Shown: positions 25,843 to 34,605 of the stretch, piece after piece
Position numbering within the stretch: position 1 is the stretch's first letter
Layout of the letters: each line of letters starts with the position of its first letter
Assembly (NCBI RefSeq): GCF_003991425.1
Contig: NZ_CP034346.1
Span: 3,261,501 to 3,325,500, forward strand
DNA from: Paenibacillus lutimineralis
GTDB taxonomy: Bacteria; Bacillota; Bacilli; Paenibacillales; Paenibacillaceae
Length of the DNA stretch: 64,000 bases
Reading direction: 5' to 3'
Notes under the pieces: model-generated
Databases searched by the model: none
The model's input: the letters and a program-made list of their open reading frames with translations, nothing else
What the model was told of the DNA's origin: nothing
Translations under genes and position numbers: made by a program

Positions 25843-26826
25843 ATGACACAAACAGAGGAAATAAAGCCAAAGAATAGAACGAGGGCAAGTAAAATAGGGC
25901 GCCTATTGCTTAAAATATTCGGAGCCATCTTGATACTCATCGTGCTGTTCCTAGCCACCACGTATACAGTGAATATTTTCAAGAACAAATCGGATCTGAA
26001 AAAGATGGAGTCCTATGGCCAGTCTGCAACCGTCGACGGGAAGAAGCTCAATGTCTTGATTCGAGGACAAGGCGAAGAAACCATCGTGCTCTTACCGGGA
26101 TATGGAACAGCAGCACCAGCCCTTGACTTTAAGCCGCTAGTGGATGAGCTGGCTCCATATTACAGAGTCGCCGTGGTTGAGCCTTTGGGTTATGGATTAA
26201 GCGACGATACCAAAAAGGAAAGAACCTCAGAGAATATAGTAAGTGAAATTCATGAAGCGCTGCAGCAGCTTAATATTGATCGTTATATCCTCATGGGCCA
26301 TTCCATTGCAGGTATTTACGGATTGGAGTATGTGAGCAAATTTGAGAACGAGGTAACCGCATTTGTTGGGATCGATAGCAGTGTTCCAACGCAAGGCGGC
26401 ATGGATACGGAATTCCCAATCAATTTGTTTAAATTCCTCAGACAATCAGGACTAGGCAGACTGGCACTGAATTTATCCGCTGATCCGTATGCAGAAATTG
26501 CAGCATATGACGCTGAGACAAAAGAACAATTGGGATTGATTTCGCGCAAAAACATGTATAATTCCAGCATGATGAATGAAATGGAACATTTTAATGATAA
26601 TTTTATAGCCGCTCGAAGACTGAAATTCCCGGAAAATCTTCCGCTTCTTCTTTTTGTGCAAGCGAATAATGCAGGAGTGGAAGGATGGATACCGTTGCAT
26701 GAAGCGCAAGCCAACGATTCTGTTCTTGGCAAAATGATACCCTTAGAAGGAGATCATTATTTACACCATACCAGATCCAAAGAAATCGTGCAGGGCTTCA
26801 GAGAATATATGAAAGAAGTAAAGTAG
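25843..26826 (+). CDS. membrane-anchored alpha/beta hydrolase, second of a tandem pair
   Basis: This product of about 327 residues is the paralogue of the preceding gene: N-terminal helix, VLLPGYGTAAPALDFKPL, nucleophile in MGHSIAGIYG, and terminal GDHYLHH. ATG 25843 is chosen over 25837 because AGGAG is then nine bases away and the protein starts MTQ like its paralogue. Each gene has its own promoter box and the first lacks a terminator, so they may be transcribed separately or together. Function unknown. Confidence 0.75.
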   Translation: MTQTEEIKPKNRTRASKIGRLLLKIFGAILILIVLFLATTYTVNIFKNKSDLKKMESYGQSATVDGKKLNVLIRGQGEETIVLLPGYGTAAPALDFKPLVDELAPYYRVAVVEPLGYGLSDDTKKERTSENIVSEIHEALQQLNIDRYILMGHSIAGIYGLEYVSKFENEVTAFVGIDSSVPTQGGMDTEFPINLFKFLRQSGLGRLALNLSADPYAEIAAYDAETKEQLGLISRKNMYNSSMMNEMEHFNDNFIAARRLKFPENLPLLLFVQANNAGVEGWIPLHEAQANDSVLGKMIPLEGDHYLHHTRSKEIVQGFREYMKEVK

Positions 26827-26877
26827 TGTACAGAGTAAGCTTCATTCACGATTTTTCAGATATCAATTAGTGATAGG

Positions 26878-26905
26878 AAAACCGTCCTTTGGGACGGTTT
26901 TCCAC
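26878..26905 (+). terminator. rho-independent-type terminator
   Basis: AAAACCGTCC pairs with GGACGGTTTT with a three-base loop. It closes the hydrolase pair. Confidence 0.8.
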
Positions 26906-26953
26906 ATTTTGTCCAATTCGTCCGGTTTTTATTGATGAAAGAGAGGGATACAA

Positions 26954-27670
26954 ATGAGATTATTTGAAATACTTTTAGTTCTATCCTGTTTTGCTTTACT
27001 ACTAGATTTATTGTTTATTAAAAGAAGCGCACAGAAAACAGGAGTGGTATTGAGTATAGGAAGTAGCGTTATATTCACAGTTCAATTGTTGGTTGAGGGA
27101 TACAGATGGCAGTTGCTTTTGGTATATATAATGACGGCGCTATTCATACTCATCGTTGCATTCAGGCATTCAAGCAAGATGGTGAATATAAAAATAGGGA
27201 AGCTGTTGAAATATAGTTTATCTTCCATCATCATCATTCTCATGGTTGTATCTACCGCCTTATCTATATACTTGCCTGTCTTTCATTTGCCGAAGCCTGA
27301 TGGTCCAGAGAAAGTGGGTACTCAAACATTTCATTTCACGGATCCTAACCGAGATGAAGCCTTAACTGAAGATCAAGGCGATAAGCGGGAGCTAATGGTT
27401 CAAGTTTGGTATCCTACTGAAAATAAGAATAACAACAAGCGTGAACCGCTTTTTCCAAAAGACAAAGAAATGTTTAAAAAATATGTGCAGACCTACGCTG
27501 ATTCTTTAAGCCTTCCCGATTTTGTATTCGATTACTGGAAGTATAGTAGAACCAATTCTTATGAAAATGTAGAAATATTGCCTTCTACAGGTCCTTATCC
27601 TTTGGTACTGCTATCTCATGGCCTATGGGACAGCATTTTTTATGTGAAAATATTTGGTTCTTCGTGTTGA
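26954..27670 (+). pseudogene. PAF-acetylhydrolase-like alpha/beta hydrolase, C-terminally truncated
   Basis: The 238-residue product starts like the hydrolases at 44519 and 61864: MRLFEILLVLSCFALLLDLL, four membrane helices, then VGTQTFHFTDPNRDEA and ELMVQVWYPT. It breaks off at YPLVLLSHGLWDS, just before the region that holds the nucleophile and catalytic acid (paralogues are 490-500 residues). The following sequence is unrelated, and a repeat element begins 120 bases later. AGAGAGGGATA precedes ATG 26954. With no catalytic residues it is surely inactive. Confidence 0.8.
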
Positions 27671-27791
27671 AATCACTAAGGAACTTAAGGCGATATTAGG
27701 TAGTTTATACATTTACATGCGTTCTCTTATATAAAACGGGTATTGCCGCCGCTATAAGGATCATGCCCATAACAGCGGGTACGGCATATGC

Positions 27792-27940
27792 TGTCGGAGG
27801 ACAAGAACATATACGCTTAAGTAGTCGCGGAAATCGCGGCTTTTTTGTTTTAACGATATAAGTTCTTGTCCCAAGCTGAAGACAAGAACTTATATCGTTA
27901 GCCGAAATGGACAAGAACTTGTATTCATAGCCGATTAGAT
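27792..27940 (+). repeat. transposon-end-like element, subfamily A, complete, left of an inverted pair
   Basis: TGTCGGAGGACAAGAACATA begins it. A CGCGG/CGCGGC hairpin with T-run follows, then the long inverted arms with AAGTTCTTGTC and GACAAGAACTT, the inner direct core and the tail CCGATTAGAT. It faces the reverse-oriented copy at 36102-36250 across 8.4 kb. Five bases outside each terminus (TATGC, TCTTG) do not match, so no target duplication is seen. Confidence 0.8.
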
Positions 27941-28251
27941 AATTGGATCCCAATACAAGAAGCCAGGACCCTGTACGGAATTTTGTAATTTTAAATCTAT
28001 ACTCTGTATGGGCTTACTGGATTGCTATAACGTATCCCTCTGACTCTCTGTGTGTTGACATTAGATATGGAATATTAAATAGAACTTGGCGAAATGTATG
28101 AATTGGTCTGTATTCACAACAAAAAATGTTGGATATCGAATATTCGTTGCACTTAGCTCCCTACCTTCTAGCGCTTGCTCTATCGCCCCCTTTTCTATGC
28201 ACCTCTATAGACTTTATGAAATGGATCATCGGTATGGGCTATAAGAAATGA
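27941..28251. other. no gene recognised
   Basis: The first about 45 bases repeat the inner sequence seen after the copies at 692 and 21919. The rest is low-complexity sequence without a credible frame. Confidence 0.4.
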
Positions 28252-28410
28252 AGAGAAAATAGTGCCTTACCTGCAACGTTTGTGGATGGAGAATTACTTT
28301 GTAAAGGGAAATATCCAACAAATGAGCAATTTTCACATTGGTCAGGACTTTCAGAGGAAGAACTATTACAAAAGCCGAAAGTACGCTTGTCACTAAAAGG
28401 AGATGCCTAA
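28252..28410 (+). pseudogene. arsD: ArsD C-terminal remnant
   Basis: The frame ending at TAA 28408-28410 reads ALPATFVDGELLCKGKYPTN and then EQFSHWSGLSEEEL. This is the C-terminal part of ArsD, the metallochaperone that hands As(III) to ArsA. The N-terminal half with the CysCys sites is missing, with an in-frame stop at 28249. It lies two bases before the arsA fragment, the normal order arsD-arsA. Confidence 0.75.
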
Positions 28411-28411
28411 A

Positions 28412-28522
28412 ATGGAACGCTTTACAAGAAGTCATTTCCCTGACACCCCGTTCCTGTTTTTTACGGGGAAGGGGGGCGTAGGAAAAACATCTGTTGCTTG
28501 TAGCCTATCAATAGCCATCTAA
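28412..28522 (+). pseudogene. arsA: ArsA N-terminal remnant
   Basis: ATG 28412 starts MERFTRSHFPDTPFLFFTGK, continuing GGVGKTSVACSLSIAI and stopping at 28520-28522. This is the deviant Walker A of the arsenite-pump ATPase ArsA. Only 36 of about 580 residues remain. Sequence after the stop is AT-rich and non-coding to the next promoter at 28756. Confidence 0.8.
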
Positions 28523-28755
28523 ACAATTTAGTGACTACAAAAATAAATTCGTATGTATCTTCCAAAAAAACATATTTGTTTTCTTTTTAAAAATATATGA
28601 ACCTAGCGTTAAAACACAAGTGAAAAATTGCAAGCCATCCAAAACAGTTTTGGGGTTCAGTTCAACTTTGTTCAAAATGAGATTAATTTTTAGCAGTAAA
28701 ATCAATTAAAGTATAGCTTTTTTGATCAATTTTTTTATTAAACTAAAAAAAATAC

Positions 28756-28788
28756 TTGCAACACCTTTTATAGTACTGTACAGTACTA
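28756..28788 (+). promoter_or_regulatory. tetR promoter with palindromic operator
   Basis: -35 TTGCAA (28756-28761), 17-bp spacer and -10 TACAGT (28779-28784). The perfect 18-base palindrome TAGTACTGTACAGTACTA (28771-28788) covers the -10. A related palindrome precedes the next gene, so the TetR protein probably represses both. Confidence 0.75.
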
Positions 28789-28809
28789 ATTATGACAAGG
28801 GGAAAATTA

Positions 28810-29376
28810 ATGAATCAAAAACGTGTGATTGAAGTAGCTGCAACATTATTTTTAGAAAAAGGGTTTGCTTATACAACCATGGATGAATTAGTTCGTGTAA
28901 GCAAAGTTTCAAAGTCTAATGTGTATTATCACTTCTCTAATAAGGAAGAATTGTTGGAAGGGGTCGTTGATTATTGGATTGAAATGTATCAATCTGCAAT
29001 TGATGGCTTACTATCTCAAAACCAATTATTAGTTGAAGATCGTATCCAACTGTTTTTAAAGCAATTATCACAAGGAGTTCAGACGAGAGAATATAAGGGG
29101 AGCTGTCCATTTATTACGCTTTATATTCAAAGCCCTACAAATGCCACAAAAGTAAAAGAAAAAATAGGTCTTTTTTTTGCAGGATTAAAAACGAAAGTTT
29201 CTCTATTACTTAAACAAGGGGTAGAGAATGGTGAATTTAGAAAGACAATTAATATTGACGAGGTTGCATCTCTTTTTATTACAAATCTTGAAGGGGCGCT
29301 ATTTATTTCAGAAACACTGAAGGATGCAACTGTAATCATGAAAACAGCAGATCATTTTTTTAACTTGCTTCGATAA
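28810..29376 (+). CDS. TetR-family transcriptional regulator
   Basis: The 188-residue repressor has an N-terminal helix-turn-helix (AATLFLEKGFAYTTMDELVR followed by SKSNVYYHFSNKEELL) and a C-terminal ligand domain that contains CPFITLYIQS. The start ATG 28810 has AAGGGG seven bases upstream. A start at 28792 would put it on the operator edge. The gene is followed after 57 bases by the SDR-hydrolase fusion, with the palindrome TTAGTACTGAATAGTACTAA between them. The ligand is probably a substrate of that enzyme. Confidence 0.85.
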   Translation: MNQKRVIEVAATLFLEKGFAYTTMDELVRVSKVSKSNVYYHFSNKEELLEGVVDYWIEMYQSAIDGLLSQNQLLVEDRIQLFLKQLSQGVQTREYKGSCPFITLYIQSPTNATKVKEKIGLFFAGLKTKVSLLLKQGVENGEFRKTINIDEVASLFITNLEGALFISETLKDATVIMKTADHFFNLLR

Positions 29377-29400
29377 AAGAAGCATTTTTTTTACATTAAA

Positions 29401-29420
29401 TTAGTACTGAATAGTACTAA
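29401..29420 (+). promoter_or_regulatory. second TetR operator candidate
   Basis: TTAGTACT and AGTACTAA arms with a four-base centre share the half-site AGTACT with the operator at 28771. It sits directly before the AAGGAGG of the fusion gene. Confidence 0.65.
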
Positions 29421-29433
29421 AAGGAGGATTTAT

Positions 29434-31290
29434 ATGAGAACAGTATTTTTAACTGGTGGAACAGGTTTTATTGGAAAGCAATTAGTGAAGGAATTAGCCA
29501 AAGAACATGTTACAATTCTTCTATTAGTGAGATCGAAAAGTAAAGCAAGACGCATTTATCAAGAAAGAGGCATCTTAAAAGAGGCAGTTATGCACTTTAT
29601 TGAAGGTGATTTGACGAAAATAGACTTAGGTCTAAGTGCTGAAGATAAGGAGTGGGTATTGAAAACGGATGTGATTATTCACGCAGGAGGCCCCATGGAT
29701 ATTCAAGCGACAAGCAAAGAGGCAGCTTCCGTATTTTTGAATGGTGCCCAACATATTAGTGAATTCGCTAAAAATATTCATCAATTGAAGGGATTGCAAC
29801 AATTTATTCATGTTGTAGGCTATATGAGTCCCTTTGATGATAAAAATAGCAAGATTGCGATAGATGTGTTTAAAGAAGGAAACAATTTTTTGAAAATAAA
29901 AAATCCATATGAGAGAACAAAGTTTTTAGCAGATCTTTATATCCGTCAGCAGGCATCAACAGTAGGTTATCCGCTTTCAGTAATTAATCCACCAACTGTA
30001 GTTGGTAGTAGTAAAACAGGGAGTACGGAGCAAACAGGAGGCTTAGGCTTGCTTGTGATGAGTATGCGAAAAGGGCTCATGCCAGTGATTCCTGGAGGTA
30101 AGGAATATAGATTACCACTTATTGCAAACGATGAACTAGCAAAGTTTATTGTGCAGGTTTTCAGATTGGAGCAACCAACTATACAAACATATACACTTGT
30201 TGAAGATAAACAACATGATCAGAATATTTCAGAATTATTAGATGCTATGTCAGAAAGTATGAATATGACTGCACCTAAAATCTCTGCCCCACTGCCATTT
30301 ATGAAAGCACTTATGAATAGTGGCGTAAGCAAAATAACCCAAATTCCTGCTGATGGGCTGAACTTTATTACAAATCGAACATTTTCAAATGGTTCAGCGA
30401 AAAAGATTATGGGAGAAGATTGGTTTAAGGAGACAAATGTAATGAAATTTTTCCCAGCCGTAATAGCTGATCTGGATTATCGCATGATGTATCAAAATGG
30501 CCAGCACAGTCATTTATTTAAACGAACATTATGTAATAATACTACCATTTACCAATCACAAGGAGAGGGTAAACCGTTTATTTTATTACATGGTTTATTA
30601 AGTGATGGAGAGGATTTATTTCCTTTAGGAAAAGAGCTTCATGAAAAAACGGGTCGACCTATTTGGATCATGGACCTTCCAGGTTTGGGACGTTCTCCTT
30701 TTAAACGAGAGAAAAACCTTTTAAATATCTATTTGAATGTAGTGAAAAAGTTATTGGAGAAAGCTACTAATGGTGCCCATCTAATTGGCCATTCATTTGG
30801 TGCGTATATTCTTTTGGAAGCATTAGTACAAAAGTACATAGATAAGAAGTATACAATTACTTTACTTCAGCCACCTGTTGCTAAAAAAAATGCTAAATCG
30901 ATAAATGTTCCTCAATTTATGAACAAATGGACATTGAAATTGGCAACTACTAATTTGATAGAGCGCTATTTATTAAGTAATGGTTTATTTGAAAGTACGG
31001 AGAACATCCCTGAACATTATATTGAAAAAATAAGTAACAGTTTTACTTCTCCTAGAATTTTAAATACTACGGTTCAGCTTAACAGTTTACTATTGAAAAA
31101 CGATCAAGGTGATTTCAATGAAGTAACAAAGTATAATCTTCGCATTATTTGGGGGGATTATGACAGAGGCTATTCTGCTCCTTCGCATCTTGGTAAGGTT
31201 GATTTTGTTCCATATGGTCATCATTTTCCTCTTAATCATCCGAGTGAAACGGCTAATTTGGTAATAAAAAATAGTAGTACTAGCAGATGA
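29434..31290 (+). CDS. SDR-family oxidoreductase fused to an alpha/beta hydrolase
   Basis: The 618-residue protein joins two enzymes. Residues 1-350 are an extended short-chain dehydrogenase (NAD(P)-binding TGGTGFIG at 7-14, catalytic Tyr159/Lys163 in PYERTK) of the thioester-reductase/male-sterility type. Residues about 365-618 are an alpha/beta hydrolase with ILLHGLLSDGED, LPGLGRSPF and nucleophile Ser454 in IGHSFGAY, plus a C-terminal His (YGHHFPLNHP). AAGGAGG is eight bases before ATG 29434. The fusion implies sequential action on one substrate, such as an ester or lactone and an alcohol or aldehyde. Control by the adjacent TetR is supported by paired operators. Confidence 0.85.
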   Translation: MRTVFLTGGTGFIGKQLVKELAKEHVTILLLVRSKSKARRIYQERGILKEAVMHFIEGDLTKIDLGLSAEDKEWVLKTDVIIHAGGPMDIQATSKEAASVFLNGAQHISEFAKNIHQLKGLQQFIHVVGYMSPFDDKNSKIAIDVFKEGNNFLKIKNPYERTKFLADLYIRQQASTVGYPLSVINPPTVVGSSKTGSTEQTGGLGLLVMSMRKGLMPVIPGGKEYRLPLIANDELAKFIVQVFRLEQPTIQTYTLVEDKQHDQNISELLDAMSESMNMTAPKISAPLPFMKALMNSGVSKITQIPADGLNFITNRTFSNGSAKKIMGEDWFKETNVMKFFPAVIADLDYRMMYQNGQHSHLFKRTLCNNTTIYQSQGEGKPFILLHGLLSDGEDLFPLGKELHEKTGRPIWIMDLPGLGRSPFKREKNLLNIYLNVVKKLLEKATNGAHLIGHSFGAYILLEALVQKYIDKKYTITLLQPPVAKKNAKSINVPQFMNKWTLKLATTNLIERYLLSNGLFESTENIPEHYIEKISNSFTSPRILNTTVQLNSLLLKNDQGDFNEVTKYNLRIIWGDYDRGYSAPSHLGKVDFVPYGHHFPLNHPSETANLVIKNSSTSR

Positions 31291-31371
31291 GTGTGTGGGA
31301 TAAATAAAAAGTGGGTAGTAAGATCGTTGTGTCTTTGAAATAAAGTCGTACTGTTTGAAAAAAAAGATTGG

Positions 31372-31517
31372 TGTCGGGTGACAAGAACATAGTAACATTA
31401 GAAGCCGCTAATTATGCGGCTTTTTATTTTTATGATATCAAGTTCTTGTCAAAACACAATGACAAGAACTTGATATCATTCCCGACTGATGACAAGAACT
31501 TTGTTACATTCCCGATA
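31372..31517 (+). repeat. transposon-end-like element, subfamily B, complete
   Basis: It starts TGTCGGGTGACAAGAACATA. A hairpin with T-run follows (AGCCGC/GCGGCTTTTTA), then perfect 20-base arms ATGATATCAAGTTCTTGTCA and its complement around AAACACAA, an inner direct core GATGACAAGAACTTTG and the tail CATTCCCGATA. The architecture equals subfamily A, but the bases around each GACAAGAAC core differ. The hairpin at about 31404-31425 could terminate the fusion-gene transcript. Confidence 0.8.
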
Positions 31518-31643
31518 GGTGAATTTCTGTGTAGTTAATACGGTAGCTGTAATGGTTCTAGAATACAAACACATTAGAGACTATGAGCTGCTTCCAAACT
31601 GGCAAGACATTCTTCACTCAGATATATAGTGTTAAGAAACCAA

Positions 31644-32390
31644 TCATTCATTTTCTTTATTCAGCAATTGCTCTGCATAGATAATACAACGTTCTGCAAA
31701 TTCCAGTGATTGATCTGTTATAGGATACAGTCCAGTTGTCTCTGACGGCATTTTTCTTACTTCCCAAAACTTATTCATTAACTCTTCATTTCCATCAAAT
31801 GTATCATTGGAAACTGCAATCAACTCACAACCAATCTGATAGCCAGCTTCAGATTCAGGTAATATGCTATGCTGCTGACACCATTCAATTCTCCGTAATA
31901 GTGAAATATATTGTTGGGTGATTCGGTCGCTTTTACTAAGACTAGGAAGCACTTGTTCTAAAAAATCCTTCTCGTCATCTTCAAAATACTCAATCCATTT
32001 TTTCGAATTATGTTTGGCTGTCTGTACTAAATGTGAAATTCGTTTCCACGATAATTCTCCCTCAAGATCAAACATGTTGATGAGCGAGGTCGTATTGGAG
32101 ATGCTAGTTTGGAGCGAAGAAAGTTGTTCTTGAAGATGATTATAGTGAGCTTTTAGTATTTCTCGGTAGGATAGCTTATCCAATAAATTCTGAATCTCTT
32201 CGAGTGGAAGCATGAGAGATTTTAGAAGTGTGATCTTTTCCAAAGTAAACAAGTTTTCTTCGGAATAGCAACGGCGTCCGCTTTCGTCCTTAAAGCTAGG
32301 TGTAAGGAGCCCAATTTGATCATAATAGCGAAGTGTTCTTAAAGAAACATTGCTTTGTTTGGATACTTGTCCTGTTGTCCAATGACTCAT
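31644..32390 (-). CDS. MerR-family transcriptional activator (TipA-like C-terminal domain)
   Basis: The 248-residue regulator has the MerR winged helix (TTGQVSKQSNVSLRTLRYYD followed by QIGLLTPSF) and a coiled-coil dimer helix. Its helical C-terminal domain of about 130 residues resembles the TipAS drug-binding type (NKFWEVRKMPSETTGLYP). GGAGG lies six bases before ATG 32390. It is divergent from a CPBP protease gene, and the gap holds a typical MerR promoter with a 19-bp spacer. It probably activates that gene in response to a small hydrophobic ligand. Confidence 0.85.
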   Translation of the reverse strand: MSHWTTGQVSKQSNVSLRTLRYYDQIGLLTPSFKDESGRRCYSEENLFTLEKITLLKSLMLPLEEIQNLLDKLSYREILKAHYNHLQEQLSSLQTSISNTTSLINMFDLEGELSWKRISHLVQTAKHNSKKWIEYFEDDEKDFLEQVLPSLSKSDRITQQYISLLRRIEWCQQHSILPESEAGYQIGCELIAVSNDTFDGNEELMNKFWEVRKMPSETTGLYPITDQSLEFAERCIIYAEQLLNKENE

Positions 32391-32412
32391 GATATTCCTC
32401 CAAAAAAAATGC

Positions 32413-32443
32413 TTGCAGGTGACGTAGCGTCACCCAATATATT
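32413..32443 (+). promoter_or_regulatory. MerR-type promoter with 19-bp spacer
   Basis: -35 TTGCAG (32413-32418) and -10 TATATT (32438-32443) are 19 bp apart. Between them lies the palindrome GGTGACGTAGCGTCACC (32418-32434). MerR activators untwist such over-long spacers. It drives the CPBP gene, and the operator could also repress merR. Confidence 0.8.
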
Positions 32444-32476
32444 TGAATTATATCACAGAGACAAAGGGGTAAGGGA

Positions 32477-33181
32477 ATGACTGATCACTTAACGCATTGG
32501 AAACAAAGGGATAATTGGACATGGAAAGAGTTTGTAGCTTTGCTGTTGCTAGAGTTTGTATTTGTTATCGGAATTATTAAATTTGTAGTAAAACCCGTAT
32601 ATGCGCAATGGCTTGGAGATGAGCTGTATTCAGGAACATTGACAGGGCTTACAATAGCAATAGTATTAATGCTGGGAGTGTATTTCATAGGGCTACGTCC
32701 TAAAAAGCTTTCTTGGAGTGAAGTGGGTTTAAGATCCTTTCCTGCGAAGGATTGGTGGCGAATTCTGTTATGGACGTTCTTGCTGATTATAGGCAGCACC
32801 ATCGTAATGATCCTTACCAGCTATATCGGCAATACATTTGAAAATTCTAAGACGGAATCAATTCAGCAGAATGTTACGGTCTTCAGTGTATTCATTGCGT
32901 TTGCATCAGCAGTGATCATCTCGCCTATATACGAAGAGATATTCTATCGCGGTTTTATCTATCGCTGGCTGCGAACCCGATTAGGCAGTGGTTGGGCAAT
33001 GTTTTTGAGTGCGAGTCTCTTTACGATAGTCCATATTCCTACCTATAACGCGATGCCTGCGAATTTTCTTGGGGGGATCATATTTGCATGGGCGTATGAA
33101 CGAACAAATTCTGTTTGGCCTGCAGTATGGGTACATGGCTTAACAAATGGACTATTTTTATTATTGACTCTGGTAATGTAA
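32477..33181 (+). CDS. CPBP-family intramembrane metalloprotease
   Basis: The 234-residue membrane protein has six to seven hydrophobic segments and the glutamic CAAX-protease (Abi/CPBP) motifs: YEEIFYRGFIYR (motif 1, EExxxR), FTIVHIPTY (motif 2 His) and the last helix WVHGLTNGLF (motif 3). Members cleave membrane substrates and include bacteriocin self-immunity proteins. CAAAGGGGTAAGGG precedes ATG 32477. It is probably under the divergent MerR regulator. The substrate is unknown. Confidence 0.85.
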   Translation: MTDHLTHWKQRDNWTWKEFVALLLLEFVFVIGIIKFVVKPVYAQWLGDELYSGTLTGLTIAIVLMLGVYFIGLRPKKLSWSEVGLRSFPAKDWWRILLWTFLLIIGSTIVMILTSYIGNTFENSKTESIQQNVTVFSVFIAFASAVIISPIYEEIFYRGFIYRWLRTRLGSGWAMFLSASLFTIVHIPTYNAMPANFLGGIIFAWAYERTNSVWPAVWVHGLTNGLFLLLTLVM

Positions 33182-33302
33182 CGGGAGAAAGAAAAAGAGT
33201 TACCTAATTCGTAAACAAGCACTTTGAGGCAATGACGACAAATGAGACGGGACTCATCACATGGCTAGTAGAGTTTAGGATTAGAAGAGATGAATTATAA
33301 GT

Positions 33303-33327
33303 GGGGCTGCCATTTGGTAGCCCTTTT
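33303..33327 (+). terminator. rho-independent-type terminator
   Basis: GGGCTGCC pairs with GGTAGCCC and is followed by TTTTT. It ends the CPBP transcript. Confidence 0.7.
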
Positions 33328-33352
33328 TGCTCGGTTTTGAACTTGGATTAAA

Positions 33353-33855
33353 ATGAGTAAGGCAGGATTTCCTTCATTAAAAAAAGCGTTTTATAATCAC
33401 AAACTTTGTATTTTTATGGAAAAACCTAATATAACTGATAAATATATAAAAGGAGTATTAATTGAACCGGGAGACCAAGGATATTTAAAGGGTAAAAACG
33501 AACAAAATACTTTTATAGTTGATTTTTCTAACGATTTGAATTGCATTATAGGGGGGAGAGGTACAGGAAAAAGTACTATATTAAATATATTAGAAGTTAT
33601 CTTCACATTAGAATCTCATTCCTATGATAATTTGAGATTTTTATGTAAAAATGAATATATTATAGTGAATTTTGTTTGTATAGAATATTTGTTGAAATTT
33701 ATACCACAAGTAAAAAACATGGTAATTATGAGCGTGAGGATTTTTTTGAAGATAGAGCATTTAAAGAGGTAAACCATAATACAGGTCATTATGTTTTACA
33801 AACGCATTGGAATATTATTTATAGAATAGCTCTTTCGGTAAATTATATAGAATAG
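33353..33855 (+). pseudogene. fragment of a PHP/AAA ATPase (TrlF-like)
   Basis: The frame gives SKAGFPSLKKAFYNHKLCIF, then KNEQNTFIVDFSNDLNCIIG and the Walker A GGRGTGKSTILNILE. This resembles the junction between a PHP domain and the AAA ATPase of TrlF-like proteins, which would normally run to about 900 residues. After about residue 122 the frame is lost. In the next frame, HGNYEREDFFEDRAFKEVNH continues to a TAG at 33853-33855. No start with a good ribosome binding site is seen. Some members of this ATPase group occur in defence islands. Confidence 0.5.
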
Positions 33856-34022
33856 ACTACCGGCGAGTACGAAACTATCTGGATGGATGCCCTTTATACA
33901 TATGTACAAAATACGAGTTTTGTGAATATGTCTAAAGTAAAGAGGTCCTGAAATTACTAAATCACCAAATGGCTCTTTTTTTACTCCTCTTTGTTTTTTT
34001 TGAGTAAACGTCCATCCTTGGA

Positions 34023-34268
34023 TTATAAGATTTCATTTTTTCGAATTTCATTCTTCATTCTCTTAGAACTATTATTACATACCAGACCGATTGGTAGCTC
34101 ACTTCTGGTATTCTTATAGTAGACTTGAGCTATATCAATCTTCTTTCCTAGATCAGCATCTAACTTGAAGATTATCGATGGCAAACTCAACTCAATCATT
34201 TCATCAATCTGTTTCCATTTTGGTGCAACAGCAAGTCTTACCCCTTCTTCTATTATATTTCTTAGAAT
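34023..34268 (-). pseudogene. C-terminal remnant of an unidentified protein
   Basis: The minus-strand frame reads LRNIIEEGVRLAVAPKWKQI, then DEMIELSLPSIIFKLDADLG and VYYKNTRSELPIGLVCNN, and stops at 34023-34025. An in-frame stop lies just before it and there is no start codon. The coding quality is good but the family is not recognised. Confidence 0.35.
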
Positions 34269-34319
34269 TTAAGGTGATACCTTTATTTACCAATTTATTA
34301 GATGATTTTTTAGAAATGC

Positions 34320-34356
34320 AAAAATAACCTCTTAAGGGCAAGACCCAAAGAGGTTA
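34320..34356 (-). terminator. rho-independent-type terminator of the XRE-DUF2975 operon
   Basis: AACCTCTT pairs with AAGAGGTT. On the minus strand the stem is followed by ATTTTTGC. Confidence 0.7.
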
Positions 34357-34376
34357 AATAAATTTGTTGTCTGTTT

Positions 34377-34595
34377 TTATTGAGTGTCTTCGTCACCTTC
34401 GTACTCCAAAATATCACCTGGCTGACAATCCAAAGTCTTACATATCGCTTCTAATGTTGAAAAACGAACCGCTTTTGCTTTCCCATTTTTCAGAATAGAA
34501 AGATTCGCCATAGTAATTCCAACCCTTTCCGAAAGCTCCGTTACGCTCATTTTTCGTTTTGCTAACATCACATCAATATTAATAATAATTGCCAT
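34377..34595 (-). CDS. YozG-like XRE-family helix-turn-helix regulator
   Basis: The 72-residue protein is almost only a helix-turn-helix: VMLAKRKMSVTELSERVGIT, then NLSILKNGKAKAVRFSTLEA and CQPGDILEYEG. This is the YozG/YvaO-like small Xre type that usually pairs with a DUF2975 membrane protein, as here. ATG 34595 is chosen because GAGGTG is six bases before it. An ATG nine bases upstream is too close. It is 10 bases after the DUF2975 stop, so both form one operon. Confidence 0.85.
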   Translation of the reverse strand: MAIIINIDVMLAKRKMSVTELSERVGITMANLSILKNGKAKAVRFSTLEAICKTLDCQPGDILEYEGDEDTQ

Positions 34596-34605
34596 ATCAT
34601 ACACC

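Noticed and set aside
27720..27791. Fragment resembling the end of an SMR transporter (IRIMPITAGTAYAV)
   Set aside because: The match is about 15 residues with an extra residue in the motif, too short to call.
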